Assembly (NCBI GenBank): GCA_000442125.1
Contig: KE546965.1
Coordinates: 868,001 to 932,000 of the forward strand
Source of the DNA: Opeltia flavorubescens
Lineage: Eukaryota > Ascomycota > Lecanoromycetes > Teloschistales > Teloschistaceae
DNA: 64,000 bases
Direction of reading: 5' to 3'
The notes below the pieces were generated by a model. That model saw nothing but the letters and a program-made list of their open reading frames with translations. It made no database searches and had not been told where the DNA came from. The number at the start of each line of letters is the position of its first letter. Position 1 is the first letter of the stretch. This document shows positions 44,001 to 55,195 of the stretch, in pieces. Both the position numbers and the translations under genes were made by a program.

Positions 44001-45504
44001 ATCTATCAAGCAAAGCGAACAGCTGAGATATCGATAAAGGGTCAAGCAAGATGACGATACTGCCGACGATGTTTGCAAAGCGAGCTCTGTTAATTTCTTG
44101 CTCCTCATCTGTATACCTTCCTTTGATCGAAGCCTGGAGGACTATAATGTAGATTTGATCGAGCTCTTCCGTTATCAGCTTGTTCGATGTGACGGAATTG
44201 CAGACTTGCTCAAGACGCTCCTGTGGTTTAGCATATGGTGCACCTCCAATGAAGCGACAGGCGGTGGCAGCGAAGATGAAGAGTCCTCCAGCTTTTTCTG
44301 CTAGTACTTCTTGTTCTTCAGTAGATGGCCATTCAGCCGGAAGCCGGAATTTTTTCTGAATAGCACTCAACTCATGGCCTAGGTATATTCTAATGTCGCC
44401 ATCTACCACCGCTCGTGGAACATCGTGCAGGACCGTGGTGTAATGAAGAATACTCGGCATTTCTTCGAAACCGTGGCGAGACAGATCAGGTCGACTGGAC
44501 ACGAAAAGCTTAAGCCGAAGTTCCGGTAAGTCGTTCGTGGTTGCGAAAAGATTTAATAGCATGCGGATGTCGGTCTCATCGTCACATTCATCAAGAGCAT
44601 CCAAGACAATGATGAAGGGTTCGCCAGAAGGCTCAAGTGGCTGCAGATAGCGAAGTGGTTCGACTAGAAGTGCTTCGTATTGCTCACGAAGATCTGCCGA
44701 GTGTCCAATAGCTGGGTCTTTCTTGATGACAGCGAGAACAGATTGGCGATATGAAGAAGAAAATGCTGACAGCTGTCGGACAACTGCAGGGATCAACTTG
44801 CGAACATGAGCCAGATCGCTATGACCTCTTTTGAAAAAGTAGGTGGCTAATCGACTTGATCTTGCCTTGAGTATAGATGCTACCGTAGTCGTTATGGTTG
44901 ACTTTCCTGTCCCTGCTAAGCCCTTTAACCAGAAGATACACTGTGGTGAGGAATCGACAGCCCAGTCCATGATCTGCTGCAAGACGTCGATACGTGTACC
45001 CGGGAGACACTGACGGTGTCTTCGACTGGTTTCGTACGACGTGAGCACAGCGTCCCCGACGTACGCCAGCTTATCTAGTAGACGGTCGTGTTCAGAGTCG
45101 GTAGTCTTCTCCGAGATGTTGAGTTGAACGGTCATGTTGAAGATGACGAGGTACTGCTCGATCGTTCGGACCCGGTCTCCTACCTCTTTGCTGGTGAACG
45201 GCCATTTTAGTGCGGTCAAGCCAATACGCTTCATCCTGACATGTCGCTTCTTTGGTTCTAGCTTCTTGATCACCGGGCTGAGATATTCACCGCAGTCTCG
45301 GACTGCAGTCATATTGATTTCCGAAGGAGGTAGCTTTTGGAGCCTCATCAACACAGCTTGCAAGGCTGAAACCTTCGATCGCAATCTCTCTACATCTTCT
45401 GGAGCATGTCGTACCTCACGAATGTAGCTCCCGCATAGCTTGATAATTCCTGCTGTGATCTGTAAGACGGTGAGGATGCTTGCGGCACCTGCGATGCCCT
45501 CCAT
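41089..45504 (-). CDS. NACHT-WD40 NLR-like protein
   Basis: A single exon of 1471 residues is open throughout. Residues 1-~150 are a helical fungal N-terminal domain (MEGIAGAASILTVLQITAGI, as in the domain placed before NACHT NTPases). CLPGTRIDVLQQIMDWA leads into the NACHT NTPase, with Walker A GLAGTGKST at ~195-203 and Walker B FIIVLDALDEC at ~297-307, followed by the helical arm region. From ~780 to the end come about twelve WD40 units, for example RIWDTAKGHY, QLWDVQRSS, SASLDQTARIWDLQG, VQVWDVETGD and LKIWNIHTRE. STAND proteins of this design work as ATP-driven switches. The WD40 propeller senses a ligand and the N-terminal domain signals, often in non-self recognition and cell death. The WD repeats are diverged from each other, unlike the near-identical repeats of fast-evolving HET-E types. 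Confidence 0.9.
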   Translation of the reverse strand: MEGIAGAASILTVLQITAGIIKLCGSYIREVRHAPEDVERLRSKVSALQAVLMRLQKLPPSEINMTAVRDCGEYLSPVIKKLEPKKRHVRMKRIGLTALKWPFTSKEVGDRVRTIEQYLVIFNMTVQLNISEKTTDSEHDRLLDKLAYVGDAVLTSYETSRRHRQCLPGTRIDVLQQIMDWAVDSSPQCIFWLKGLAGTGKSTITTTVASILKARSSRLATYFFKRGHSDLAHVRKLIPAVVRQLSAFSSSYRQSVLAVIKKDPAIGHSADLREQYEALLVEPLRYLQPLEPSGEPFIIVLDALDECDDETDIRMLLNLFATTNDLPELRLKLFVSSRPDLSRHGFEEMPSILHYTTVLHDVPRAVVDGDIRIYLGHELSAIQKKFRLPAEWPSTEEQEVLAEKAGGLFIFAATACRFIGGAPYAKPQERLEQVCNSVTSNKLITEELDQIYIIVLQASIKGRYTDEEQEINRARFANIVGSIVILLDPLSISQLFALLDRSHVKSQQELEGLLQPLHSVIDVPDDAGKPVRPLHLSFHEFLLDSNRCVDYRFWVDEELTHRYLALNCLRLLSSSLRRNVCAVSSLGTRRVDIDRTVIEDAFPPAVKYACLHWVDHAVRGKLVIVDYDFVHKFLQQHLLHWLETMSLIGRTSKAIVALNGLMRATITSSFQSQQALLVNEFIRDCHLFATTFRHVIGKAPEQVYASALLFSPTQSVVWQQFASTASWVRLKPAFYETWNSCRQTYECSYRVIEAWFLPGDRSLVTSDTWQNIDTWSVQTGERQKRTIPSNKGSWMIKSSPDGLKMLSISSQGVPRIWDTAKGHYTFTFEKGPGMATSIAFSEDSRIVSLGHDNGMMQLLGTAEGDLRGDLKCEFQLVKAMKFSPHGKFIAAVSIDLKFQLWDVQRSSLLLTVEPPVECPLYLETNELIAFSLNEELMALGFESQFIRLWNLTTCQILISLESFGECPDKIFFSPNCGVLASTSNSGPGQWWNLQTGASGSIVEGITVAFSPDSKLLASGSIDGKIRVRDMDKYEVHCILEGHTSNVTSLTFSDNGETLLSASLDQTARIWDLQGHIRCPILDEDEESIEDPVLSLYFSHDGKLVVSSTSKKVQVWDVETGDCRSESAGYGCLFSSFSQYARTVSDEGVRLIDIRTGYEHRLPESKLHVLSQDGLLLAFVTGESTIHVWNVRDAVELTKITCQPDPEFEKLYSKVHQNGVNSANLIFSPDGALIASNLRNNLKIWNIHTRERMVSNFLASQMAVGKPVVFSPDNMLLAVVQPGPYLYSYACLQIWDIHSGLLRLSVEYYNGGISFDFSSRILTFVLSKYVLIYNVYSGQCIRTIPCLSLWPRIQFLPGVDAVLVDGEAYPTDSTESTDVEVARCTRSVSAFQISWPGKWVTRSSERILWLPPERRPGKPGHYAVWGNHVAIASRNGQMTFLTFTDDLDSQQQDGHGDIASWEIYVTVLPSNS

Positions 45505-46837
45505 TTCGATATGTCGAGGACAGAAAGGAGCAAGGCAGCACGCCTACCTGATCAGTAGGGTTCATTGCGGTGATTGGTCTGGCCCCGAGGCGGAGGAATG
45601 ACCTGCATGAAGGCTGCATGACGGTGCTTGGCGATGACAACGATCAAGAGATAAGTAGCCATAGCTCACTGTCAAAGCCAGTGAAATTGTTTACTAGAGT
45701 CATCTGACCAAGAGCCGCATCAGCCATTGACACCTGAAGCTTCACAATCAGCGTAGCGTATCATTGGTCAAAGAATTACACTATTATCCAAAAAACCTCG
45801 CTGTGCCATACTTGTACGACGTGAGATTATGCACCGAGTTTAGAGTTGTGCGGGAGCCAATAACAAGCGAGTTCAGCCTTGCGCTAGAGTAACTCGGGCT
45901 CTTTTTGAGCCTCACGTTTCTTGTGGGGACTTTCCCCGAGTCCTTTACGCCGGCAAACGTTTGCAATTGGTTTTCTCCACAAGGCACTGTACTGCTGATA
46001 CTACACCCCATCACTTCTCTGAACAGGGAGTACGTTTGGAGCTTCTACAGCTCCTAAAAAGAGCAAGGCAAGCTCCTCTTGATTCATAGTCACTTCATCG
46101 CCGATCATCGCACTCCCTTGTAAAAAGCCACCGTGCTTTAATGTTGCCATCTACTAAACAAAGAAGTGCCCTTACGGCGTAGCAGTCTAGATGCTGTGCC
46201 GGCCAGAGGATCCTTGAGTAGAAGGGGTCTTTAAATCCTTAGGTCGGTGATGATCATTGCCGAAAACAGCTGCGTCATGTATTTGGTGTGGCTGTCTTTC
46301 CAAAGTTTACTGCAGACGCCAACTGTTATTCGTCCCATCCAGAGTCAAGCTTCAGCCTTGTCGCATAGGCGGATTCAAAGCTTTGGTATCCATCCTAGCT
46401 CTGAGAGACAGATTTCCTGGGGGACCGATGTAGCACTTGTCCCTGGTCTAACACATGTTGAGATTTACGGAACGTCCACGTATGCTCGAGGAGCAATGGT
46501 ATTTCAAAGAACTCTGACGGAGCTATAAGTCCATGTATGCCAGGTGTACCCTTGGATGATGATCGACTTTGCATGGAATCCTTCGCTTTCCTGATACTGG
46601 CTACAATACAAATGCCGACGACCGCACCCTACATCGAGAATACCCAATGAGCTTCCCTCGTGGCTGCAGAATCAACACTGGTTACACCATCAGCCTTTAC
46701 CCCGCTCGGGTCGTGACAGTCCTATATAGACACTGTTTCCTTCCGTTTCATCAATGAACAGCGATAGCGCCTGGTCCAGTGCCTCCTCACCAGTGTAGTA
46801 AACATTCTGGAAGCTAGTGCCCAGAAGCCCTTCAAGA
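45505..46837. other. Gene-free stretch (1.3 kb), divergent promoters
   Basis: It lies between the start of the NACHT-WD40 gene (minus) and the membrane-protein gene at 46838 (plus), so it holds both promoters. Short frames (such as 46247-46528) have no family pattern. Confidence 0.5.
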
Positions 46838-48539
46838 ATGACTTCAGATCAAGACCTCGCTACTTTCCACGGGTCTGGAGAGGACTTCCATATCCAAAAA
46901 GCTCTAGGAAGCATAGCAGCAGATACAGTCCGCCGGTCTCACTTGGTCTTTCGTCGACTAGGTTCGCGTATATTACTCCTTGGTATCAACATCCATGGAG
47001 TCGGTGCATCAGCCATCGGCCCTCCAAGTCCTGATAATGGTGCAAGTAACATAACGGCTTCTTCCGTAGAAGCCAAATACTTGACCGGTCTCTTCGATTG
47101 GAAATCGTGGAACCGCCGAGCTGATGATATCCGCCATCACGTTAGCCGGACGCAGTGCATGGTCAACCTTAACAATGTTCTCCTCACGATCGGGCCTTTG
47201 GAGATGGCTTCGACGCAAGGGTCCTCTGGAGCTCTGACTCTGTTACCCACAGCTGGGGCACTCATCGGCGCGCCCACAAAGGAGCTTTGGCTGGTTTATA
47301 AGCTCATGCCAATTGCCGGAGTGCTCTCGATGATGCTATCTCTTGGTGGAAACATCGTCCCGACCGAGGCCAGTCATTACGAGATAAAGGCTCCTCGCTT
47401 CTCATACGGTGGCTGGGTTGCTACCTGCTCAAAAGAAGATGACCTCGATGAGTGCGAGGACTCCCCAAAGGCAGATGATTCAGATCCAAAAGCCTTTGCT
47501 GGTATGGTCGAGAGAAGGGCGAAAGATCCAAGAGGAGGCCAGAGGTTCGCACGCGTTTGGTACGGTGTCTTGCTACAACTGTTCTGGATTGCGGTCATTA
47601 TGACTGCATGCTGGTTCGCTGGGTCAGGCTCCATCCTCGTCTGGTGGTGCAAGGTAGGTGGAATGCTCTGTTCTATTCTCCTTGACCTTTTCGGCGCTAG
47701 ACTGACTTCTCTGCAAGGGTTGGGGTTGGATGTGGCTCTGGTACGTCACGGTGGCAACCTCGTCGATAATTGAGAATATCGCTGGCGTCCCGTTCACCCA
47801 TCCATGGACATTGCGGGTATCGCGTGCCCCGAGGGTCCGAATTAGTGAAGACGCCCCCCTTGTCAGACGGCCCCAAGGGACTGCTTTATTCAGGCAAACG
47901 GATGAACACCTGTCAAGCATGGCCCCAGGCGGATCTAAAGCTACCACGACGATTCAAGTCTTTGAAGAAGTCCCACTTGTACATCGTACGGTATCGGGCC
48001 GCTCCACCGAGATTCTTGATGCCCTCGAAGCGGGGTACAATTGCAAAGGCCAAGTCATTAGGGATAGTAACGAACCATGGTCATCCTCTCGTGTGCCCTT
48101 CAATGTCATTATTTCCCTCGAAGGCATCTCCGGTTCCCAAGCTGCGCTCCGCGTCTTCTCGAAAGCTTTCGCTGTTGGGGTCTTCGTCACAGGCACTGCT
48201 ATTTTCGCTTCTACACAGCTCATGGAGATGTCGGTCGCTATAGCTGTACTATGTCTCGTCCTTGGCGCAGGCGTCTTCGGTCGCGTTATTGCAATGTGGA
48301 TGGCCTCGGAGATGATGAAGACGAAGCCGGTACTGCATCGTGTCGTCAAGAGTAGAGGACTCGCAGCAGAGCACATTGATCAGATCTTGAGTATTGACGG
48401 TCTCGTCGTTGAAATTATGGGTCACGTTATTGTGAACGGGAGGTGTATTCATCGGTATAATCCCTGGTTCAGGTGGTCGAATTGGCTTGGTCTTCTGGCT
48501 GGACCTTACAACATCGGGAAATTGACTATAGTTAATTAG
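46838..48539 (+). CDS. Multi-pass membrane protein, unknown fungal family
   Basis: Exons 46838-47653 and 47718-48539 (64-bp intron) join to 545 residues. The splice restores VWWCKGWGWMWLWYVTV, continuous with the hydrophobic stretch before it. Conserved-looking parts are LTLLPTAGALIGAPTKELWL with VYKLMPIAGVLSMMLSLGGN, an acidic loop (DDLDECEDSPKADDSD), and three or four helices in the second half (FSKAFAVGVFVTGTAIFAST, VAIAVLCLVLGAGVFGRVIA). I recall similar segments in unnamed fungal membrane proteins, but no function is known. The true start is the ATG at 46838. It is convergent with the next membrane-protein gene, 118 bp apart. Confidence 0.7.
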
Positions 48540-48657
48540 GATGACTGATCCTTGCTTTCCCTATTCATTTCCTTAACGAAACTCTAGGGAATTATCGGCG
48601 ACTTACTTGTAAATCATTCATTTACCACTTGGATTTCCATTCCTTGCAGCAATGATC

Positions 48658-49826
48658 TTACACTCCCTTTCTGGGTTCGATTTGTGTCCTACTTGTAATT
48701 CCGTCATTGACGGAGAAGACCAGCTGTAGGGTAACAAATGCTTGCATGACACTCGATACACAACCCAGTAGAGGTGTGAACGATGCGAAGAAGCAATATA
48801 GAATGAGGCTAGTCAATCCGGTTGCAACCGCCAAACCAGCCAAAAGCCAAGTCCAGAACCCATAATGTGGACCATTGGGATGAGATGCAGGAGCCAAGAC
48901 GGCACATACTGCGAGTGTTTGCATCAGAAAGCTCTGAACAGCGTTGTAAAAATCGGGATCACTGATGCTGCCTTTTGGGGTTTTACGTTGTTGAGCAGAT
49001 ATGAGAGAAGCTCTGGTTTGGAGGATGCAAGAAATCATGGAAATGATACCAGTCAAGCCTAAAAGTGCGTAATTGCTCTGAGAACTTTGTCTTTAGCATC
49101 GATATGAAAAATGGATGATAAGTAGGTACACGTACGGTGAGCGTCCGTAGAATGGAGTGGGCCCAATAACGAGAAGTTTTCTTATCCGATGCACTGCTCG
49201 ATGCTTGCTCTTTGGTGCTCTTAGGTTCAATACCAGGATTTGATTCATCATGAGTAAGATCCTGTGAACTGATAGGTCGCCGCTGTCGGATCTCGCTCTC
49301 GACCAAGATATCTATTCAGTCAGCATCTTATCCTAGGTTATCGCACATCAACCGCGAACTTCCAGGACTCGATCGACTTACTTTCGCTTTTCTTCCAAAG
49401 GTTCAGCCCTTGGTCCGCGCTGTTCAAAAAGCTGTTGACAGACGTTTGCATCTCCCGAGCATTCTTGACCACCGTACCTGGCATATTGGGCAACCTCGCA
49501 CATTGTCTCTCTAGTTTCGGAACCAGCTTATCAAGCCTGGCGGCAGGGGCGCTTAGCCGCTCAATAAGAGCATTAAATCGCATAGCACTCATGCGGTCTT
49601 CATCCCACAAGTCCATAATGTGGGAGAAGTACTCGTCCCAAGATCTAGTCCAGCACCAACCCTTGAGATATGCTAACGGGTCTGAGGAGTTGTAGCCATG
49701 TAAGGCAGACCCTCCTTCGTATTTCTGGACGATGAACTCTGTGTTCTGGATGTACGAGCCAATCTCGTCGCAGCTCATTACTACTGCCGCGAGCAAAGAA
49801 TTGAGGTCTTCGCTGAAAACCGCCAT
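48658..49826 (-). CDS. Membrane protein with helical N-terminal domain, unknown
   Basis: Exons 49826-49382, 49311-49136 and 49077-48658 join (introns of 70 and 58 bp, both with good donors) to 346 residues. The N-terminal ~145 residues are helical (MAVFSEDLNSLLAAVVMSCD, LIERLSAPAARLDKLVPKLE). A polar Ser/Lys linker follows, then three or four membrane helices (LLGLTGIISMISCILQ, FLMQTLAVCAVLAPA, WTWLLAGLAVATGLTSLILY). No family is recognised. The layout, a soluble helical part followed by a C-terminal membrane bundle, is common in fungal proteins of unknown role. It is tail-to-tail with the gene at 46838. Confidence 0.6.
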
Positions 49827-51182
49827 AGTGTCGTTCGTGGAGAGGGAGGTGGGAGGAGAATCTTGACAGTGTAGAGAGCCTGGTAGAACATCGCGAGTTG
49901 AAAGCCTGCCGCCGCTAATGATTCCACCAGTTCTATCACGCTAAAAAGGGAGCTAACCACCTTAGTCTTGGCGGCCTGTCCCAATATTGATGTCCGGGTG
50001 GGATTTCAACCAAGTCGGGACGACGTTGCCCCCGAATTTTAAGCGTACCCCCTTCACAGAACCATTCTTGGCAACGAATGAACAAGAACTCATCGAGAAT
50101 GCCTTGAACAAGATTGAACACAGTTATGTACGACTCGCGAGATGATATTTCTTTCCATGTCCCGCAGAAAAAGGCAGGTAAAGAAGTTGAAATGCTACGC
50201 CCTCAAATGAAATATTCCGATCCCAAGTAGATGACTCGGAGGACCCACCTTTTGCGACTCGTCAGCAGTGCACCATCCATCTCCGAAGAGGTGTCCTCTC
50301 GATCCAGCTGCACCAGTCGAGATAGTACAAAACATCCCAGTATCTCCACAAAAACAGCCTCAGTCTTGTACAAGATAAGGAGACCATCAGTCAGGGCCCG
50401 TAAACAAGCAGTACTAGAGTACCCAGGAGATAGCCATAGAGCAATTTGAGAGAAAAGTCCACTGAACTTTCGAACCCTGCACCACAATACCTTGTAACAT
50501 GATGATGTATGATCCAAACGAATGCGCTTGTAGGATCAGAGATCAATCAAGAGCTAGTTGAAAAATACGAGTTGCCCTCCATTGACAAAGATGAGTTCCT
50601 GCAGAGACTTTGACCTTTCTTCTGCTTTGAACCGTCCGTACATGTCAGCTGATATGCTGTCGGCAAGGAGGCTAAAAATCGAGTCCAATCGGTGTCAATC
50701 AGTGGCCCAGCATTGACAGCGAAAGTGATAGGCATGCTTGCTCGCGAGGGCGGAAGATGGGATAGCTTGGATTCAGCCTTGTGCACCTAAGCGCTAGTAT
50801 TTGCGAATTGGCAAGTCGAAGTAGTAGATATATCAACTTGGATAGCTGCGATACGTTGGTGTCTCTACGCAGGATATCAAGTGTATTGAAGTATGATCGT
50901 AATGTTTGTCTAAATCAAGTAAAATTTTCCAGAGAGTTTACTAAAGAGATCCAATCAAGATGAGATGCCGTGGGAGATCCTACATACATCACTGCCTAAC
51001 CAGCGTAAAGACAAATTTACTGCAGAGAAATTTTGGTACCGATAGAGTCCATAGAAAACAGATAACGTGAAAATGATTCACCCAGATCCATAAAACCCCT
51101 TGCACGAGATGTATTCGTTGAACCAGCAGACATGTCGAGCAGAGCAAGTCTTCAATCAACGATCTGCATTATTGTAAGCATC
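49827..51182. other. Stretch with possible decayed minus-strand gene
   Basis: Short minus-strand frames read like coding fragments, for example ADMYGRFKAEERSKSLQELI with FVNGGQLVFFN at ~50670-50570 and ITVFNLVQGILDEFLFIRCQ at ~50120. They are separated by stops and I cannot join them into one gene. They are probably a pseudogene of unknown family or incompletely resolved exons. Confidence 0.3.
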
Positions 51183-54100
51183 TTACGATTTAATTGCATC
51201 TTGAATACGTGTTTCTACTGTCCCCCGCTCATCATCAGAGCTCATCATTGTCCAAGGCTTCACATAATGATACCCTTCCACCTCATCACTCATCTTCAGT
51301 AGCACCTTCGGCATTACGCGATAATCCCTCAACCTCTTCTCATCCGCCGTTTTCCTCGGATTCTGATCCACAAACTCCAACACCAGCGCCATAACCGCAG
51401 CTAAAATTGGTGTTGCGGTCGAGGTTCCGCTTTGAGATCGGCCGTCTATACGACCCGGCCACGCAGCAACGACATTTTCTCCGAGGGTGGCGAAGTTGTG
51501 TTTAAATGGCTCGGGCTTCGGCGTGAAATTAGAGGGTTTGCCCCACTCATTGGTGGAATTTACGCATATGACAGGGGAGGAGTTCGCGGGGAAGGCGACA
51601 CCGTCGTTTGCGCCGCCGCATCCAACGGCGGCGCAGATAAGGATACTGCGTGCATTTGCGTAATCGATGGCGGCTGCAACGACAGCTTGGTGCTTTGGCC
51701 AACCGAAAGACATGCTGATGATGGAGACCCTCCATTCATCGGCTGCGTGCCGAATGGCCTACAACAACAGCCTTAGAATGTGACGTGGGTAAAATCTCAT
51801 ACCAATTGTGAGGATTACCTTAGCAACTACCTCAGGATCAATGCCATTCTTCCCTTCTTCGCCGTAAACGCGTGCAACAAAGACATCCGCATTCGGGGAC
51901 AAATCGAGGAAAAGAGCTACGCAGTGAGTGCCGTGTCCTACGCTATCCCAATCTCCAGCCGATTCGGATACAAAACTCCTACATTCTTTGATTCGTTTTC
52001 GGCGAGGGCCGTACTGCTGCGGGTCTGCTATACCTGAAGCTTGCGGGCTACTATCAAAGTGCGGATGCCTGAGGTCGATACCAGTATCGAGGATTGCGAC
52101 TTTCACTCGTGAACCTTTGAGCTTACGGCTCTGGGCTACTAATGACTGAGTCTGTTGAAACCGATCAAACCAAAGAGGTCTTGATGATGCACTGAGGCAA
52201 GATAAGTCAAATAATGCTTGTCGCTAGACATGACAGAAGTGACGTACGTCTTGTTGTAGAATTCGCCATCACAAGCATCACATATTCCCGAGAACGTACT
52301 TTGTTGTGATTGTATTGCGTTTTGCTGCCCTGAAAATGAACCCACAGATTTTGACCGAGGCCTGTCAACTTTTGGTGTATCCAGCGTCCTTGGGTTGAGT
52401 CTGCGCGCAGTTTTTTCGTCGCTAGACCGTGAGTTTACCTTTTCATCTGCATTTCCTAGTAACGGTGCAGCATTGGCTATCACACGTCAGCTTTCCAAAA
52501 AAGAAATCATATGTTTCGGGGGAGAATCTCATGTTATTTTACCTTTTTTGTCAATTCTTCCAGCAGCTGCTATATGGAGACTTTCCAACATACTTCTGCC
52601 ATCTATGTTTCCAGGTGCTGTGCGTACATTCTCTACACGACCAACATTGCATTGAGAATCGCTAGAGCTTCTTCCTAAATGCGGTATATTTCTGTCTTGC
52701 GGCTGCTGGGCGTTTCCAGTTGTTTTCCCACGACCTTCTAGATCATTTGAGATTGATGTGGGCACGATGCGGGATGTAGGAAACCCGTCGCCGCCAATCT
52801 GGTGACTTCCGATGTCTGTTCCGGTGTCTTTCGCGAATGCAACTTTCTTATCGGGTTTCAGCGTCTTCTCCTCGTTTGCTCTAGTCTCAAGGATACTATC
52901 GCTCTTATGCTTCGTCAGTCTGGCTTCTGGCTTTGGGTCGAAATGCCTGGTAGGTCTCTTGCCGGGGTCACCTCCAATCTCTGATCCTATTTTTGGAGTT
53001 GCGACGTCGAATTTGACCTTTCTTGCTTCAGACCTCACTCCTTGTTTCGAATGATTGGCTTTCTTGGCCCCAGGGCTCATGGACGGATTGCCATCTGTTG
53101 TGATGTTCATTGCTTGTTTTCTCGTATTTCTCGATCCAGGCTCTGCTCTAGCTTTCGCAATGTCTCGTTGGGCATCTGACTTCACGCCAGATTGCGGAAT
53201 CGGACTCTCCCATCTCTGCTTCTGATGATGCTTTGGATCCCAAGCTCCTGCAGTCACAGGCTTGGCTTCCCTGGGCTGCTTATCGCTATCATTATTGTCT
53301 TTTTGTAAGCTGCTAGCGAGTATTACCTTAGAGACATCATCTTCGACCAGGTCATTGACTTCATTCACTTGTTGCTTCGTGGCCTCTCGTTTTCGTTTGC
53401 TAGTATCCTTTGACGCCTTGCCCTTGAAAGCGTGTTTTGTCTTTTCGATTTGGTCGTCACTTACAGGTCCAAGTTCTTGTCTTGCAGCGGACTGTATCCT
53501 CCTCTCCTGAATTGCACGTGCCCTTTTAGCTTCTTGGATGGTTGACTTAATTCGTTCTTGCAGTCTACTTATGGCGAGTATTTGTGGGTCTTCCAATCTT
53601 CTAGTAGCTCGTAGCGCTAGAATGTTCTGATATGTCAATTGGGCTGCCCACTCTAGATTGCCGAGAGCATAATGATTCGTTGCAAGATTATGCCTTGTAG
53701 CTATCAGATCATCATCATCTGCAGCCAGCTTTTTTTCCCGAATCTTCAGTATCTGAGCATTTAGTTTAGAAGCCTCCTCATATCTACCAGACTCGTAAAA
53801 ACTCGATGCCAGGTTGTGTTTCGTTTCAAGAGTGTATTCATGCTCCATCCCAAGAGTCTTGATCCTCGTAGCTAGAGCAGATCGGTACAAGGGTATAGCT
53901 GTTTCATGAATCCCGACCTGGCTAAGATTATCTGCCAGACTCTGTAAGGTTCCGACGGTGTCTTCGCCTGACGGATCAATCCTTTGTCTTATTGGCAGAG
54001 TCACCTCATCGAGCTTTATGGCTTCTCGGTATTCACCAAGCTCACGTAGACAGTCCGAAAGGCTGTCACGATCACTCAAGACTGTTAGATCATGTTGACC

Positions 54101-54244
54101 GAAGAACTTCGAGCTCATCGCAAGATTTTGCTGGAGTATTTTAGCGGCCTGATCATACCTACCCTGGTTCCGTAGCGTATCTGCCGAATCTGCATTGCGC
54201 CGATGCTGGCCTCGGTCGAAAGCAACAGGAGTAGCTTCCGTCAT
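51183..54244 (-). CDS. TPR-subtilisin (S8) fusion protease
   Basis: Exons 54244-52543, 52476-52248, 52191-51819 and 51758-51183 (introns of 66, 56 and 60 bp) join in frame to 959 residues. Residues ~15-240 are kinesin-light-chain-type TPRs (TLRNQGRYDQAAKILQQNL, HNLASSFYESGRYEEASKLN, RHNLATNHYALGNLEWAAQL). A long basic, Lys/Ser-rich, probably disordered linker fills ~240-640, with a Cys pair (GICDACDGEF) near its end. The S8 domain has the complete triad: Asp in VAILDTGID, His in GHGTHC and Ser in SGTSTATP. There is no signal peptide, so it is an intracellular protease. Fungal S8 domains fused to repeat domains occur as effector parts of NLR-like proteins and as activators of gasdermin-like proteins, as with het-Q2 in Podospora. 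It is divergent from the membrane-protein/gasdermin-like pair starting 339 bp away. Confidence 0.85.
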
Positions 54245-54582
54245 GTTCAGCTATTCGTAGGCCGTGTTCACTACCACCATCGAGAGCCGTTTCACTGTTT
54301 GCTGTAGCCGCTGATCTAATCGCGAATCTACTGTGCGACCACTTGGCTTCTCTGTTTGACACGGCGAGACAGCCTCGCAAGTCTTTAGTTCGATCTGTAA
54401 TATGACTGCATGGTGCATGACAGGGTTCATGATTGGCTACGGATTCCCCGTGGTGTGCTGCCGGCAGATCTCATGCGCTTGGCCCCCACACGGCTGAGGA
54501 AAGTCAAGATCCCCGCCGCTCCCAGGAACCATGTAGCGATTCGTGGAGGTACTGTTGGCTCCGTCTTTTCATCCGCTTGTGG

Positions 54583-55188
54583 ATGGCAACGGGGCGATAC
54601 TCGCCATCAACCCCAACTTCAGTCGAGGCTCTTACCATAACACAAACACTCACAAGAATCAGCGCTCCCCCAATCACCAGAACTTTCACGACGGTCACAA
54701 CGCTCACGCTGTCCAAGGCTACACCAACAGGTGAAGAAGGATCTCGCGCGAGATCTCATTCCCATCATCTTTCGCCTTCTCAGAAAGGGGCGATCGTAGG
54801 ATCGATCTTGGGTTTCATAGTATTGCTTGCGTTACTGTGCTACTGTTGCCGACCATCACGTGAGGATATATATTCCGACAGTGAAAGCTCCTTAGAGCCA
54901 GCCCGATCTAGAGGGCCTCCTGTGCCAATTGCGGGTGGAGTTTATCATCAGCCAGCCGTTGAAAAGCCGAAGAACACCACCAGAATCAGGCATCCGAGCG
55001 TCGTGGAGAGAACTCCCGAGGGTTATATCCAACAAATTCGGCCCTCTCGAAGACGACGTAAACCTCCGATGAATGCGCCTCGCGGGGAACCGAAGAATCC
55101 GATTCTCCCAGTGTCCTCCATATCATGGTTTGCTGGACGAAGACCTCACTCGCATCACCCTCGTCACGTTTCAGACTTAGAAGATTGA
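54583..55188 (+). CDS. Single-pass membrane protein, 5' end unresolved
   Basis: The open frame runs in from ~54430 and ends at 55188, and the first ATG is at 54583 (201 residues from there). It has a Thr/Ser-rich presumably external part (ITQTLTRISAPPITRTFTTV), one membrane helix GAIVGSILGFIVLLALLCYC, and a basic, proline-rich cytosolic tail (PSRRRRKPPMNAPRGEPKNP) ending HVSDLED. This is the usual plan of fungal cell-surface proteins of the mid2/sensor sort. A Cys-rich exon may be missing at the start. Its stop codon lies 7 nt before the ATG of the gasdermin-like gene, an unusually tight spacing for a eukaryote. Confidence 0.5.
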   Translation: MATGRYSPSTPTSVEALTITQTLTRISAPPITRTFTTVTTLTLSKATPTGEEGSRARSHSHHLSPSQKGAIVGSILGFIVLLALLCYCCRPSREDIYSDSESSLEPARSRGPPVPIAGGVYHQPAVEKPKNTTRIRHPSVVERTPEGYIQQIRPSRRRRKPPMNAPRGEPKNPILPVSSISWFAGRRPHSHHPRHVSDLED

Positions 55189-55195
55189 CATCGAC

